64,000 nt of DNA from Planctomycetaceae bacterium (GCA_002709045.1 PAPJ01000053.1:55657-119656), one strand, 5' to 3'; shown: positions 8,599 to 18,054, counted from the stretch's first letter. A program made the numbers and translations. The notes: a model not told the origin generated them from the letters alone.

Positions 8599-9342
8599 AT
8601 GGCTTTTACACCACAATTGCCTCATCGATTTACAGGACGCGCCTACAAAATAGCAGAACAAATTCGAACAGGCGGCCGGGTAACGGTTGACAATCTTGCT
8701 GAAAAATTCAACGTCAGCAAACGAACGATCTACAGAGATCTGGATTTACTACGCAAGTCAGGGATTTCGGTTCAGTACGATAATCTGGCAGACAGTTACT
8801 GCATTGTTGACGAATCACCAAAACTAAGAAACGGTGAATTTCAAATCAACCGGAAATGTACCATTAAACATTTAAGGGATCTGATTTTAGCAATACGATG
8901 TTCAGCCTGGATGAATATCGACGGCGTTCATCAGGGGCTCGAAATAATCTTCGGAATGTTTCTCGATAAACTCGATCTAACCCAGCGTCAGGCTGCCTAT
9001 AAACTGTATCAGGCCTGTAGCTATGAAACTCAATTACCGCAAAAATCGACGTTGGAGCGCGACTTACTGCGAGCACTTGCAGATAGCATAATGAACGATA
9101 AAACGCTGGAAATTCTGGTTGTAGATAACCTGATAAGTCAAAACTCCGATATCCATATCGATAACTGGGAAGACTATGCCGTCTGGCTTCGATTGGATGT
9201 TCGCAATATCTATCTTCATGAAACATGTTGGTACTTTTCCGGATTTTGTCATCAACATCAGGAAGATCGTAACTATGCACTTAACAACCTGTTAAATGCC
9301 GTTGTGGCTTCGGAGCAGTCGGTCACCACATCGCTGAACTAA
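8599..9342 (+). CDS. HTH (type 11/DeoR-like) transcriptional regulator
   Basis: 247 residues, ATG preceded by AGGAG. Residues about 10-65 form a winged helix-turn-helix (ILE-type pattern VTVDNLAEKFNVSKRTIYRD then LLRKSGI), as in HTH_11 and DeoR/YafY proteins. The rest (about 180 residues) lacks an obvious WYL signature and was not recognised; it may be a ligand-sensing or oligomerisation domain. It is transcribed away from the AsnB-like/radical SAM/halogenase-like cassette with a 192-base control region rich in inverted repeats, so it probably controls itself and possibly the cassette. Confidence 0.75.
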   Translation: MAFTPQLPHRFTGRAYKIAEQIRTGGRVTVDNLAEKFNVSKRTIYRDLDLLRKSGISVQYDNLADSYCIVDESPKLRNGEFQINRKCTIKHLRDLILAIRCSAWMNIDGVHQGLEIIFGMFLDKLDLTQRQAAYKLYQACSYETQLPQKSTLERDLLRALADSIMNDKTLEILVVDNLISQNSDIHIDNWEDYAVWLRLDVRNIYLHETCWYFSGFCHQHQEDRNYALNNLLNAVVASEQSVTTSLN

Positions 9343-9361
9343 CCTCCGCAGGCGGGCACCG

Positions 9362-9433
9362 ACACGTCATCGCTCAGACAGCATTCTCCTAGTGTTGCTG
9401 AATACCTTAGAGCAGTATCCTGCGGTGACGTGT
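9362..9433. ncRNA. Foldable element between convergent genes (possible three-way junction)
   Basis: ACACGTCATCGC (9362-9373) pairs with GCGGTGACGTGT (9422-9433) over 12 positions with one G-U. Inside, CAGCA pairs with TGCTG and ATAC with GTAT, so a branched fold is possible. It fills the 120-base gap between the convergent HTH and epimerase genes. There is no T-tract on either side, so a plain intrinsic terminator is not evident. It may be a transcription-end structure, an mRNA 3' element or a small RNA. Confidence 0.3.
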
Positions 9434-9462
9434 TCGGCTGTCCGGACCAAATGTCAGAGCTT

Positions 9463-10521
9463 CTAGAACTTACCGTCCGTAACCTGAAACTTGGTGGGCT
9501 TACCGAGTAATTCGCCACCCTGTTGTAGCCACTGAACTGACCAGCGTATCATCGTCTCCAAAGTAAGATGCGGCGCACCGAATTCCGGATAATTATGAGC
9601 CGCCCGACTGAGCAACGCCGTTTCAAGCTCGGTACCATCAAAAGCAACATCCTTCCCCGTCAATTCCGCGATACGTTCTGCTGTATGACGAACGGAGATA
9701 ACATCCGGACCCGTCATGTTAATCGTGCGAGCTGGCGTTTCTGTCAACTCCAGACATCGCAAGGTCATAGCATTCGCATCCCCAAGCCAGACCGCATTAA
9801 GATATCCCATCACCAGTGAAATCGTCTCGCCCGCTAATACTTTCGAAGCGATATCGATAAGCACTCCATACCGTAACTCGGTTGCATAATTCAATCGAAC
9901 AATCGCAACCGGTCGATTAAACGTCTTCGCATAGTATTCATATATCCGCTCGCGACCCAGAGCTGCCATCGCGTATTCACCACTGGGATTTAATTCTGCA
10001 TTTTCCAGACTTCCGCCAGACTGCACATCAACCATGCCGTAAACATTACCTGTAGAGAAGGCCACAATTTGACTGGAAGAATACTTTCTGCAAATAGCGG
10101 ACGGAATTTCACAGTTTGTAGCCCATGTCAGTGCCAGATTGTCGGCAGCACCGAATTTAAATCCGGAGAGATTTACGACATACGAAGCATCAGGAAGACT
10201 CTTTACTGCAACCGGGTCAAGCAGGTCACATGAATGTGTTGTAACACCCCACGCTTCAAGTCGGGCCCGCGTCTGCCGACTGGAAAATCTGGAAATTGCG
10301 GTTAACTGTAGTGATGAACCGGATTGCTGAATTGCCCGTTGCGCCATTCTTACCATAGTTGGCCCCATTTTTCCGCCAACTCCTAACATAACGAGATGTC
10401 CGCTGAGTCGGCCAAACATCTCAATCACTTCATCCGTGGGAACACTAAGAATCTCCTCTAAAGCCTCCGTTGATTGTGGAGCATCTTGATTATCGAGTTC
10501 CCGCAGCTGTTGGTTGGACAT
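9463..10521 (-). CDS. NAD(P)-dependent epimerase/dehydratase (extended SDR-like)
   Basis: 352 residues. The Rossmann nucleotide-binding motif is GVGGKMGPTM (about residue 48). FSTGNVYG followed by about 25 residues and GEYAMAALGRERIYEYY resembles the Ser/Tyr-x3-Lys catalytic region of extended SDRs, but the YxxxK motif reads YAMAALGRE, so the usual Lys is missing. Substrate unknown; nucleotide sugars are typical for the family. It starts 13 bases after the trkH stop and has no clear ribosome-binding site, so it is probably cotranscribed with trkA-trkH. Confidence 0.8.
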   Translation of the reverse strand: MSNQQLRELDNQDAPQSTEALEEILSVPTDEVIEMFGRLSGHLVMLGVGGKMGPTMVRMAQRAIQQSGSSLQLTAISRFSSRQTRARLEAWGVTTHSCDLLDPVAVKSLPDASYVVNLSGFKFGAADNLALTWATNCEIPSAICRKYSSSQIVAFSTGNVYGMVDVQSGGSLENAELNPSGEYAMAALGRERIYEYYAKTFNRPVAIVRLNYATELRYGVLIDIASKVLAGETISLVMGYLNAVWLGDANAMTLRCLELTETPARTINMTGPDVISVRHTAERIAELTGKDVAFDGTELETALLSRAAHNYPEFGAPHLTLETMIRWSVQWLQQGGELLGKPTKFQVTDGKF

Positions 10522-10534
10522 ATTGGGGCACCAA

Positions 10535-12469
10535 TTACCGACGACTCAACCAAAAGGCCGGGGAGAAGAGAATCAAAATCGAGAAAATTTCCAGACGCCC
10601 CAGCATCATTAACCAAGTAAAGACTAGTTTGGAAAATGGTGAGTATGCGCCATAGTTCGACGTTGCTCCTACAATCCCCAAACCTGGACCAATATTATTA
10701 AGCGTGGCAATCACGGCACTTGAATTATCAACGAGCTTATTAGAAAGATCATCCTGATGCCAGGTTGTATCTGGTTCAACCGCCATTAACAACAACCACG
10801 TCAGTGCGAACAGAATCACAATAAAACCAAAGTAGGCCAGAATACCCCGTCGCATTTCCTTATCATCAAACGTTTCACCACCAAGTTTCAACGGCATGAC
10901 CACCTTTGGGTGATACAGGTGCTCTACTTCCTGGCGAAGAATTTTCACAAACAAAATGTGACGAATAACTTTCATACCGCCGCCGGTACTACCGGCACAA
11001 CCGCCAATAAACATCAGTCCCAGCAATAACGCACGTCCGAATTGGTTCCATTCGTTAAAGTCATGAGTGCCAAAACCTGTGGTCGTAATAATGGCAACCA
11101 CTTGAAACAATCCATAACGAATCGAGCGGGAAATTTTTTCCGAGACCGTGATTTCCGCGGTATCATCGGAAAAATCCCAGTCGCCGTATGACAAGCCGTA
11201 AAGCATGATAAACAAAGTGGCAACCACGATGATTCCCAGATAAACACGCAACTCTGTATCTTTAAAAACCTGCTTGAACTGATTCTTCCAGCGAATAAAC
11301 CTAGGTTGAGTGCCGGCTTTGAGGATGACCAAAAGATAGAGCAATGCGAAATTCGTACCCGCCAGAATCATAAAGAATGTGATCGTATAATCGACATAGG
11401 CACTGTTAAACGCTCCTACACTCGTGTCATAAGTACTGAAACCGCCGGTTGCCATCGTACCAAAAGCATGACATAGTGCGTCAAACAAGTTCATTTCGAA
11501 TAACAGCAGAATTGTTAATGCTGTGTTCAAGGCGATATAGAGACTACCAAACCGCCAGGCTGCATGTTGCATTCGAGGTGTATTACCTTCTTTCGTGGGC
11601 CCCGGCATTTCTGCGCGCATTAAAGCTTTACCGGCAGAACTTCCGCCCAACAGTACCACAAATAAAACAATGATTCCCAAACCACCAAGAAAGTGGGTAG
11701 TGCTGCGCCAAAAAAGAATGCAGTGAGGAACGAATCCCGGATCTTCCAACTTGCTGATAACCGTTGCACCGGTCGTACTGAATCCCGACTGCGACTCAAA
11801 CATCGAGTCCCCTATCCCCATTTTTATCCAATCGACCCGTACACGAGTTGCGATCTCTGTAATCGAACCATCGATTAACAATTTTGGACTAATTCCGGCC
11901 ATCTTTCGAAGTGACCCAAGTGCCTGCTGAACTTCACTTAATGAAAGCGGGGTAACTTCTGTAAGTTGTTCTAGCGTGATACCAACCGACGGTTTATCCA
12001 CGGCATTAATTGCCGCATCTAAAACTTGATACTGCTGATCACTGAGCGTTAACCGGTAGGGTTCCCAGTTTTGTCGCCAATGGTATTTGTGTTCGTATAC
12101 TTCTGCGTACTGTTGGCTTTCGAGGCGTATGGAAGGAGCGTACTTGACACCCGTAATTAAGTAAGGAAGTCCGCCCAGCAGGGTGACAATAACCCAACTC
12201 AGTCCAACCGTTGCCATCGCTTCTTTGCGATACAACGCTTCATTTCTTTCACCTTTAGCCCAATGTCGCAACAGAAATCCGACAAACAGACTGACCACGA
12301 CGCTGCATAGTAAACCTCGGACACCGTCATACTCTAAAGATAACGTGGAATAGTCATCCCCAGTACGATGTCCAAACCGGGGAATGGCAAACAAACAGCA
12401 AACAGACATCGCTGCTGCTACAAAAAAGCAGACAATACTTAAGAAGTAACTAACAACGCGATAGTTCAT
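10535..12469 (-). CDS. trkH: TrkH/KtrB-type K+ uptake channel subunit with inserted domain
   Basis: 644 residues, polytopic. Four pore-loop filters are recognisable: SGFSTTGATVI, FGTMATGGFSTYD, ITTTGFGTHDF and GGCAGSTGGGMKVIR. It moves K+ across the inner membrane, gated by the TrkA protein encoded immediately upstream (6-base gap). Standard TrkH is about 480 residues. The extra length is mainly residues 112-218, between a transmembrane helix and the first pore loop: a soluble, helix-rich segment (DQQYQVLDAAINAVDKP, LEQLTEVTPLSLSEVQQAL) that looks winged-helix-like. By TrkH topology it should face the periplasm. That insert is unusual and its role unknown. Confidence 0.9.
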   Translation of the reverse strand: MNYRVVSYFLSIVCFFVAAAMSVCCLFAIPRFGHRTGDDYSTLSLEYDGVRGLLCSVVVSLFVGFLLRHWAKGERNEALYRKEAMATVGLSWVIVTLLGGLPYLITGVKYAPSIRLESQQYAEVYEHKYHWRQNWEPYRLTLSDQQYQVLDAAINAVDKPSVGITLEQLTEVTPLSLSEVQQALGSLRKMAGISPKLLIDGSITEIATRVRVDWIKMGIGDSMFESQSGFSTTGATVISKLEDPGFVPHCILFWRSTTHFLGGLGIIVLFVVLLGGSSAGKALMRAEMPGPTKEGNTPRMQHAAWRFGSLYIALNTALTILLLFEMNLFDALCHAFGTMATGGFSTYDTSVGAFNSAYVDYTITFFMILAGTNFALLYLLVILKAGTQPRFIRWKNQFKQVFKDTELRVYLGIIVVATLFIMLYGLSYGDWDFSDDTAEITVSEKISRSIRYGLFQVVAIITTTGFGTHDFNEWNQFGRALLLGLMFIGGCAGSTGGGMKVIRHILFVKILRQEVEHLYHPKVVMPLKLGGETFDDKEMRRGILAYFGFIVILFALTWLLLMAVEPDTTWHQDDLSNKLVDNSSAVIATLNNIGPGLGIVGATSNYGAYSPFSKLVFTWLMMLGRLEIFSILILFSPAFWLSRR

Positions 12470-12475
12470 ACTTAG

Positions 12476-13864
12476 CTACCGGCTCGTCCCACTAAATTTT
12501 TCAATAACTTCATCCACAGCATCTTTGTGAATCAGAGCAACAACATAATCACCGGCTTCAAAGTGATCATCACGCCGAGGAACCCGAGCTTCACCCTGGC
12601 TGGAAACGGCTGCGATCAGGCATTTACCAAGCGGTAAAGCCAGATTCACCAGCACATGTTCTTCGGCAGCCGAACCAGCTTGAACTTCGATTTCATATAC
12701 ACCAATATCCGTACCTGGAAGCGGGTTTGAGGAAATCACAGCACCTGTCGTGAGAAAGGTTTGTACTTGCTCGACCATCGCCGTCCGCGGGCTAACGGCA
12801 CGGTTGATACCCAGACGACTAATCACCTGAGCATAATCTGGTCGGGAGACGACACATACAATCGTCTTATCCTCACGCTCCACACCCGCCAGGCTGTTAA
12901 TAATATCATCGACTTCAACACTGGTCATAATATTGCTTTCATCATCTCCCATACAGGCGACGAAGAAATCTGTTTTCTCTATATGTTCTTCCAACAATGT
13001 CTGACGATAGGTCGCATCAGCATGCAAAACAGTGACGTCCGGCAGTTGCGCCGCTAACATTTCACTACGTTCCTGATCGCGCTCAATAAGAATAGCATCA
13101 TAAGGTCCGGATTCCAGAATCGTTGCCAGATAAACAGCGACGTTTCCACCTCCGGCAATCACCACTTCCTTCTTCTTTTGATTTTTAAGTGCTTTGTCTA
13201 TAAGTGCATCCACATCTTCGTCATCACCAATCAGAAGAATCTGGTCATCAGCCTGCAGAATATCTTCAGCATTGGCAAGACGCGTAATCAATTCCTGAGA
13301 ATCCTGATCAAGACGCGTGATAGAACCAATACGAACAGACCCCGGAAACTTTAGTTCCTTGAGCGGGATACCAAGTATCTTCGCCTTGTTACTCAACCGT
13401 ACGCTCTGTACCTTGATCGACCCTCGGGCAACATGTTCCACCACAACGGAACCGGGTGACCTGATCTCCTGCGCCAGCTCAATCGCAGTAAGTTCTTCGA
13501 GGCTAACCAAACGGTCAATTGCAAATTCCGTCTCATAATCAAATGTACTTTTGTCAAATATCACCGGAGAATGGATACGAGCGATAGCTCGGCGACATCC
13601 CATTCGCTTGGCCATGCTCGCCGCAAGAACATTTTTGGATTCATCGCCGGTAACCGCCAGGCACAAATCCATTGTCAGTGTCTGTGCCTGAAACAGGAGT
13701 GTAGAGTCTATCGCTGAACCAACAAACGCTTGAACATCGAAATGATCATTTAACCGCTGAATGACTTCAGGATTGGTGTCAACGATTGTGACATCATGGT
13801 CGGGGCAAAGAGTCTCAGCAATCCAGCTACCTACTGTGCCGCCGCCAAGAATAATGATTCGCAT
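12476..13864 (-). CDS. trkA: TrkA K+ uptake regulatory protein
   Basis: 462 residues, the normal length for a two-halved TrkA. Each half has an RCK_N Rossmann nucleotide-binding site (MRIIILGGGTVGSWIAE at residue 1; VVIAGGGNVAVYLA at about 234), and each is followed by an RCK_C/TrkA_C segment (residues about 145-215 and 375-460). It binds NAD(H)/nucleotides on the cytoplasmic face and gates TrkH. First gene of the trkA-trkH-epimerase operon. Confidence 0.93.
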   Translation of the reverse strand: MRIIILGGGTVGSWIAETLCPDHDVTIVDTNPEVIQRLNDHFDVQAFVGSAIDSTLLFQAQTLTMDLCLAVTGDESKNVLAASMAKRMGCRRAIARIHSPVIFDKSTFDYETEFAIDRLVSLEELTAIELAQEIRSPGSVVVEHVARGSIKVQSVRLSNKAKILGIPLKELKFPGSVRIGSITRLDQDSQELITRLANAEDILQADDQILLIGDDEDVDALIDKALKNQKKKEVVIAGGGNVAVYLATILESGPYDAILIERDQERSEMLAAQLPDVTVLHADATYRQTLLEEHIEKTDFFVACMGDDESNIMTSVEVDDIINSLAGVEREDKTIVCVVSRPDYAQVISRLGINRAVSPRTAMVEQVQTFLTTGAVISSNPLPGTDIGVYEIEVQAGSAAEEHVLVNLALPLGKCLIAAVSSQGEARVPRRDDHFEAGDYVVALIHKDAVDEVIEKFSGTSR

Positions 13865-14006
13865 ATGAGGTGTGCGATGAACCTCCGTATAGTATTGATA
13901 AGACTACTTCTATCTTAATAAGCTCATAGCAACTGTGCCAAGTAACTGAATGTCCGGCAATAACTCTTTTGAGCAACAGCAGAATCTCTTAAAAATGGCA
14001 GCCAGG

Positions 14007-14243
14007 TTAATTAAAGAAGCTTAGCAATAATGCCACAGCAAACACACAAGCCGTCAAAACCAGTAACCAGGACCCAATTTTAAGTGCTTCTACCCTAATC
14101 TGACGCCAATCTTCATACCGAGTTCCACCATAAACCAGACTCGTACAAACAACCAGCGGAATCAGATAAAGTACTTGCTCCCAGCCCGACATAGCTTCGG
14201 GTCCGACGCCTAAAAACATTAATTTGGAGAGAAAACTAATCAC
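14007..14243 (-). CDS. Small membrane protein, unknown
   Basis: 78 residues with two predicted membrane helices (about residues 24-40 and 57-76) joined by a polar segment (YGGTRYEDWRQIRVEALK). Its ATG overlaps the stop of the DUF6677-like gene by 4 bases (ATGA), so the two are translationally coupled and probably act together in the membrane. Function not recognised. Confidence 0.7.
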   Translation of the reverse strand: MISFLSKLMFLGVGPEAMSGWEQVLYLIPLVVCTSLVYGGTRYEDWRQIRVEALKIGSWLLVLTACVFAVALLLSFFN

Positions 14244-14788
14244 CAGGCCACTTCTTCCCCTGACTTCTCTTCGCCGTTGATAGAATTTTCATTGCCATAG
14301 GCCATTGGACCGCAAGCCGCATCGAAAATTGCAAACATGTTCAATAAACCTGCAACAAATGTATAGAGAGTCCCCATTTGAAAGTAGGCGTGATAATCAA
14401 GATGCCACTGTTCGCGTTCGCCAAGAAATTCATTCGGTGGTGCAAATTTGCCTCCAAACAATGGCCTAATCGCTCTTTGAGGATCTGCTTCCTGTTTTCG
14501 TACAACACGGTTTTGAACAACCGCTGGAATAGCTGCTGAACCTACAAAAAACTGGCCTATAAACTGCCAACGAAAATCTGACTTGCGGAACGAGCAGTAA
14601 ACAGATTTACCTCCACTCATCTGCAAGCCTGTGATAAACAGAGCCGAGATGCACACGAAAATCATTATCCCTTTCGAGATTCGACCTTGATAAAGATGGC
14701 CAACGCCCGGCACTAACCAGGTAAGTAATGCTGCAATGCCTCGATTTTTTAGATCAAGATCGAATTCGTATTGCTCTTCACTTGCCAT
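14240..14788 (-). CDS. DUF6677-like membrane protein
   Basis: 182 residues. The segment ALLTWLVPGVGHLYQGRISKG followed by a hydrophobic helix is the TM2/DUF6677-type motif common in planctomycetes; further helices lie at about 75-90 and 143-160. Probably an inner-membrane protein of unknown function. It lies between rsmE (114-base gap) and the 78-residue membrane protein it overlaps. The family name is from memory of the motif and not checked by search. Confidence 0.65.
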   Translation of the reverse strand: MASEEQYEFDLDLKNRGIAALLTWLVPGVGHLYQGRISKGIMIFVCISALFITGLQMSGGKSVYCSFRKSDFRWQFIGQFFVGSAAIPAVVQNRVVRKQEADPQRAIRPLFGGKFAPPNEFLGEREQWHLDYHAYFQMGTLYTFVAGLLNMFAIFDAACGPMAYGNENSINGEEKSGEEVAW

Positions 14789-14902
14789 TTATTGCGTGCC
14801 TTTTTGCCTGCGGCGATTTGCCTGAAACATCTAATCTTATCCTGAGCTTTATTTCTGGCGAATTTATTGTAAACCACCGCACTAATCTTCGGTACTGGAC
14901 AA

Positions 14903-15631
14903 TTATTGTCCCAATAACAATTGAGCCGCCACGGCCAGAGCTGCTGTTTCAATACGTAATATCCTGGCTCCCAGTTCAACCGGAGTCCAGCCGGCGGCGA
15001 CCGCTGCAGACATTTCCATCGTACTGAAACCACCTTCCGGCCCGATGATCACCCCCGCCGTTCCCAAGTCTACCCTAAGTCCGTCAACACCCGCGAACGG
15101 CACATTCACAGGCTTCTCCCCCGAAAGCGGGTGAGCAATCCAGGAATGAGTGAACTGGTGCATCAGAAATGCTGAAAACATGCAGGGTTCAGCAATCTCC
15201 ATCAAGCAATTTCTTCCGCACTGCTTGGAAGCTTCCACAACCTGTCGACGTAAACGTCCAATCGCCTTTTCGACCGGTTGAGCTACTCCATTTTCAGTCA
15301 CTAAAGGTACAACCTGGTGGACACCCAACTCCACCAGCTTCCCTATAACCCACTTTTGCCGATCTCCCTTGGGCAGTGCAATACCCAAGGTCAATTTTAC
15401 TGTAGCTTCTCGAGAGACGCGTGCTGAACTAAGAATCTCCAGAGTTGCCTCATTGCGTCGTATATCCACAATTCGTGCCTGCCACTCAACCCCGGAACCA
15501 TCAAACAGTTCAACAATCTCAGCCGGCTTGGCTCGCATCACTTTGATCAGATGCTGAGCTTCCTGACCATCAAGAATGATTTCGACAGCATCTGGCAAAG
15601 GCTTCTGTTCGAGAAAATATCTTTGTCTCAT
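14903..15631 (-). CDS. rsmE: 16S rRNA m3U1498 methyltransferase RsmE
   Basis: 242 residues, standard length. The SPOUT-family knot motif is VIIGPEGGFSTMEM near residue 195, followed by LGARILRIETAALAVA, both diagnostic for RsmE. LGIALPKGDRQKWVIGKLVELGV is the usual mid-protein motif. The N-terminal PUA-like domain (RQRYFLEQ...HLIKVMRA) binds rRNA. It methylates N3 of U1498 in 16S rRNA using S-adenosylmethionine. Downstream of the Nif3-like gene on the same strand. Confidence 0.93.
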   Translation of the reverse strand: MRQRYFLEQKPLPDAVEIILDGQEAQHLIKVMRAKPAEIVELFDGSGVEWQARIVDIRRNEATLEILSSARVSREATVKLTLGIALPKGDRQKWVIGKLVELGVHQVVPLVTENGVAQPVEKAIGRLRRQVVEASKQCGRNCLMEIAEPCMFSAFLMHQFTHSWIAHPLSGEKPVNVPFAGVDGLRVDLGTAGVIIGPEGGFSTMEMSAAVAAGWTPVELGARILRIETAALAVAAQLLLGQ

Positions 15632-15768
15632 CTTATTCCCGTTTGTCTTAATAATCGATTGTCATGCCGGCGGTTAGATAATCCGCTTCAAACAATCCCA
15701 ATTGCAGGTATTCCTAACCAATCGATAGCCGGAAAAAACGGCTAAATCTTCATCGTGTCACAGCAATT

Positions 15769-16578
15769 TTAGCTAGTCCACTTTAGCGGGTCAGATTCCT
15801 GACGACTCGCCCAAACTGTTACACCTAAAAACTCTTCGGTAAGTTTGGCAGCCAACGATTCTAAGGCAAAGCGTTCACTGGCATAATGCCCAGGCAAAAT
15901 CATTGCTATACCCAGTTGCTCAGCCTCTAGGCAGGTATGAAATCTTGCTTCTCCTGTCAGCAGCACTTGGCATCCTGAACGGGCGGCAGGACGAATAAAC
16001 TCCCCGGCACTTCCACAACCGATTGCGATGCGAGTAATTTCCATCTGCCGATCACCCACAATATGCACTCCATCAACATGAAGAAAGTTTGCCACTGAAG
16101 TAGCCAATGTAGCTAACGTAAGAGGTTGACAATCGCCACGGCGACCAGTGCCAAGGCCAGCGAGTGATTCATTATCTGCCTCGGCAAGTGGCACCAGAGG
16201 TTTCACTTCAGAGAGTTCCAAGCCATCAGCCAATTGCTGATTGATTCCACCCCGAGCAGAATCAAATGCTGTGTGAGGACTATAAACAGCGATGCCATTG
16301 GAAGCCAAACTCCATAACAAACTTCCTGTCGGCGAATCGGTACTGATACGTTTAACACCCTTAAAAGGAATCGGGTGATGAGTCACTACCATATCCGCTG
16401 CTTCTGCAATGGCTTCCTCGACAACGGCATTAGTCACGGTTAAGCAGGTCATTACTTTAGCGACGGAATCCTGGCGGTCTCCCATCAAAAGGCCCACATT
16501 ATCCCACTCTTCTGCTAAAGCTGTTGGCGCGAAAAGTTCCAGATAACGGCAGACATCAGCGACGATTGTCATGGACAA
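15769..16578 (-). CDS. Nif3-like dinuclear metal centre protein
   Basis: 269 residues. VVTHHPIPFKG (about residue 64) and the C-terminal GHYASERFALESLA are the metal-ligand motifs of the Nif3/YbgI family (GTP cyclohydrolase 1 type 2 homologues). The middle region has the usual GCGSAGEFIRPA motif. Members form toroidal hexamers with a di-metal site; the in vivo reaction is uncertain. It starts 29 bases after the stop of the secreted 173-residue protein and may be cotranscribed with it. Confidence 0.88.
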   Translation of the reverse strand: MSMTIVADVCRYLELFAPTALAEEWDNVGLLMGDRQDSVAKVMTCLTVTNAVVEEAIAEAADMVVTHHPIPFKGVKRISTDSPTGSLLWSLASNGIAVYSPHTAFDSARGGINQQLADGLELSEVKPLVPLAEADNESLAGLGTGRRGDCQPLTLATLATSVANFLHVDGVHIVGDRQMEITRIAIGCGSAGEFIRPAARSGCQVLLTGEARFHTCLEAEQLGIAMILPGHYASERFALESLAAKLTEEFLGVTVWASRQESDPLKWTS

Positions 16579-16607
16579 CTCTTTTAAAGAAAGCGATTGT
16601 GATTGGA

Positions 16608-17129
16608 TTACTTGTCTTTTACTTCAGCCGGAGCCGGTTCAATGGTTCCGAACAGATGTCCGCCAACGTCACCATGGCTCCAGGTACCGGCATACTTATT
16701 TTTATAGATCACAACACGAGAGCTGAAGGTGCCAAGGCCTGGAATATTTGCGTTAGTTAGTGTGATTACCGGCGTGCTGTCTGCCCACTGTACCTGTAAA
16801 GACATTGGAACGGTGATGTCTTTACCACCGTATTGAACTCGGGCAGTAAACAGCCAGTATTCACCTTGAGCTAACTTTTTGACTGATTTAATTGTGTAAG
16901 TCTCTTTGGGCAGATCACCCTTTTGCTCGCGACCGAGCACGGTGAAATTTCCTTTGAACTGAACATTATTCAGCTTCTTTTCAAACAGCTCATAAAGTTT
17001 TTGCTTTTCGAGTGAAACTTTTGATACCGCCTGTTTCTCCTCTGTGTCTTGAGCCATCGCTCCGGATAGTAGAAACATGCTTAACACAACCGTTATACAA
17101 CACGCTGTAAGATTACCAATTCGACTCAT
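16608..17129 (-). CDS. Secreted protein of unknown function
   Basis: 173 residues with a Sec signal peptide (hydrophobic 8-24, cleavage near SGAMA-QD). The mature part is beta-rich (NVQFKGNFTVLG, YWLFTARVQYGG, VPMSLQVQWADSTPVITLTN) and ends with GTWSHGDVGGHLFGTIEP, which looks like a small barrel or immunoglobulin-like fold. No catalytic motif was recognised. Similar exported proteins occur in planctomycetes, but no function can be given. Confidence 0.7.
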   Translation of the reverse strand: MSRIGNLTACCITVVLSMFLLSGAMAQDTEEKQAVSKVSLEKQKLYELFEKKLNNVQFKGNFTVLGREQKGDLPKETYTIKSVKKLAQGEYWLFTARVQYGGKDITVPMSLQVQWADSTPVITLTNANIPGLGTFSSRVVIYKNKYAGTWSHGDVGGHLFGTIEPAPAEVKDK

Positions 17130-17271
17130 GGCAACACCTTTGGATTTTCAATAGTTAATGATCTTCATTTGTTTTAACAGATTGTTCGTACGACCCGTTT
17201 ACTGCTCTGCAACTGCTAAACCACTCTCGTCATTGTGTCTGCTAACGGTAATAGTGGCAAGCAAGTTCGAT

Positions 17272-18054
17272 TTAGATTCTTTTAAGTTGCTCTACAGTCT
17301 CCGCGATCTCCCGTTGTGGATTTGTTGAAAATTCACGATCCACCGTAAAGTAACCTGAATACTGCTGTTGTTCGAGCAACCCAAAAATCTCATCAAAATC
17401 GACAACGCCACTGCCAAACGCGACTTCTTCACCACGACCTGTTGCGATATCCCGCATCCCGTCCTTAATATGTATATGCGCAATAAAAGGTGCCAATAGC
17501 TGGGCAGCCTCTGATGAGGAATGACCGTTCATAATTAAACTCGCCGGATCAAAATCAACAGCCCCGCATCCCGGGGGTAACTGTTCCATCAGTCTTGCCA
17601 GAGTCCGGCCATCTTCGGCACCTGTGCGTCCGGCCAGTACCACACCCACACGTTGTCCATGTTCGCCAATATCTGTAAGTACGTCACGCAACATTTCAAA
17701 GGCAGGGTCTGTACTATCCTCTGGCACCCGACCAACTCGATTCACTACAACTTTAGCGCCGAGTCGATACGCCAGTTCCATAGCATGCTTTGTAGCTTCA
17801 ACACGACGATCCAAATCAGCGTAAATGTTATATCCTCTGCGAGTCTGAAACGTCAAAACACTCACAGCCAAACCCTGATCTTCCAGCAGTTTACTAATAT
17901 GGCGAATCGCTGAGTCACTTAAATCCCGCATATCCAGCTCGGTACGAGCATCAATCTCGACCGCCTCTGCCCCAATCGAGGCAGCAGTAATTAAAGCCTT
18001 TTTAAAGGGTAAATTGAAGCAACTCAGACGTACAGCAGCACGAATCCGAAGCAA
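17272..18054 (-). CDS. Sugar phosphate isomerase/epimerase (AP endonuclease 2 TIM barrel)
   Basis: 260 residues from a TTG start; an AAGGA lies about 8 bases upstream and no ATG fits as well. The barrel pattern is clear: AVEIDARTEL, LGAKVVVNRVG, VVLAGRTG, AVDFDPASLIMNG, IAHIHIKDG and GYFTVDREF, with Glu/Asp/His metal ligands at strand ends. Cytoplasmic, no signal peptide. Substrate unknown; sugar or inositol isomerisation is typical. Its upstream region is shared with the divergent GT2 gene. Confidence 0.8.
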   Translation of the reverse strand: MLRIRAAVRLSCFNLPFKKALITAASIGAEAVEIDARTELDMRDLSDSAIRHISKLLEDQGLAVSVLTFQTRRGYNIYADLDRRVEATKHAMELAYRLGAKVVVNRVGRVPEDSTDPAFEMLRDVLTDIGEHGQRVGVVLAGRTGAEDGRTLARLMEQLPPGCGAVDFDPASLIMNGHSSSEAAQLLAPFIAHIHIKDGMRDIATGRGEEVAFGSGVVDFDEIFGLLEQQQYSGYFTVDREFSTNPQREIAETVEQLKRI

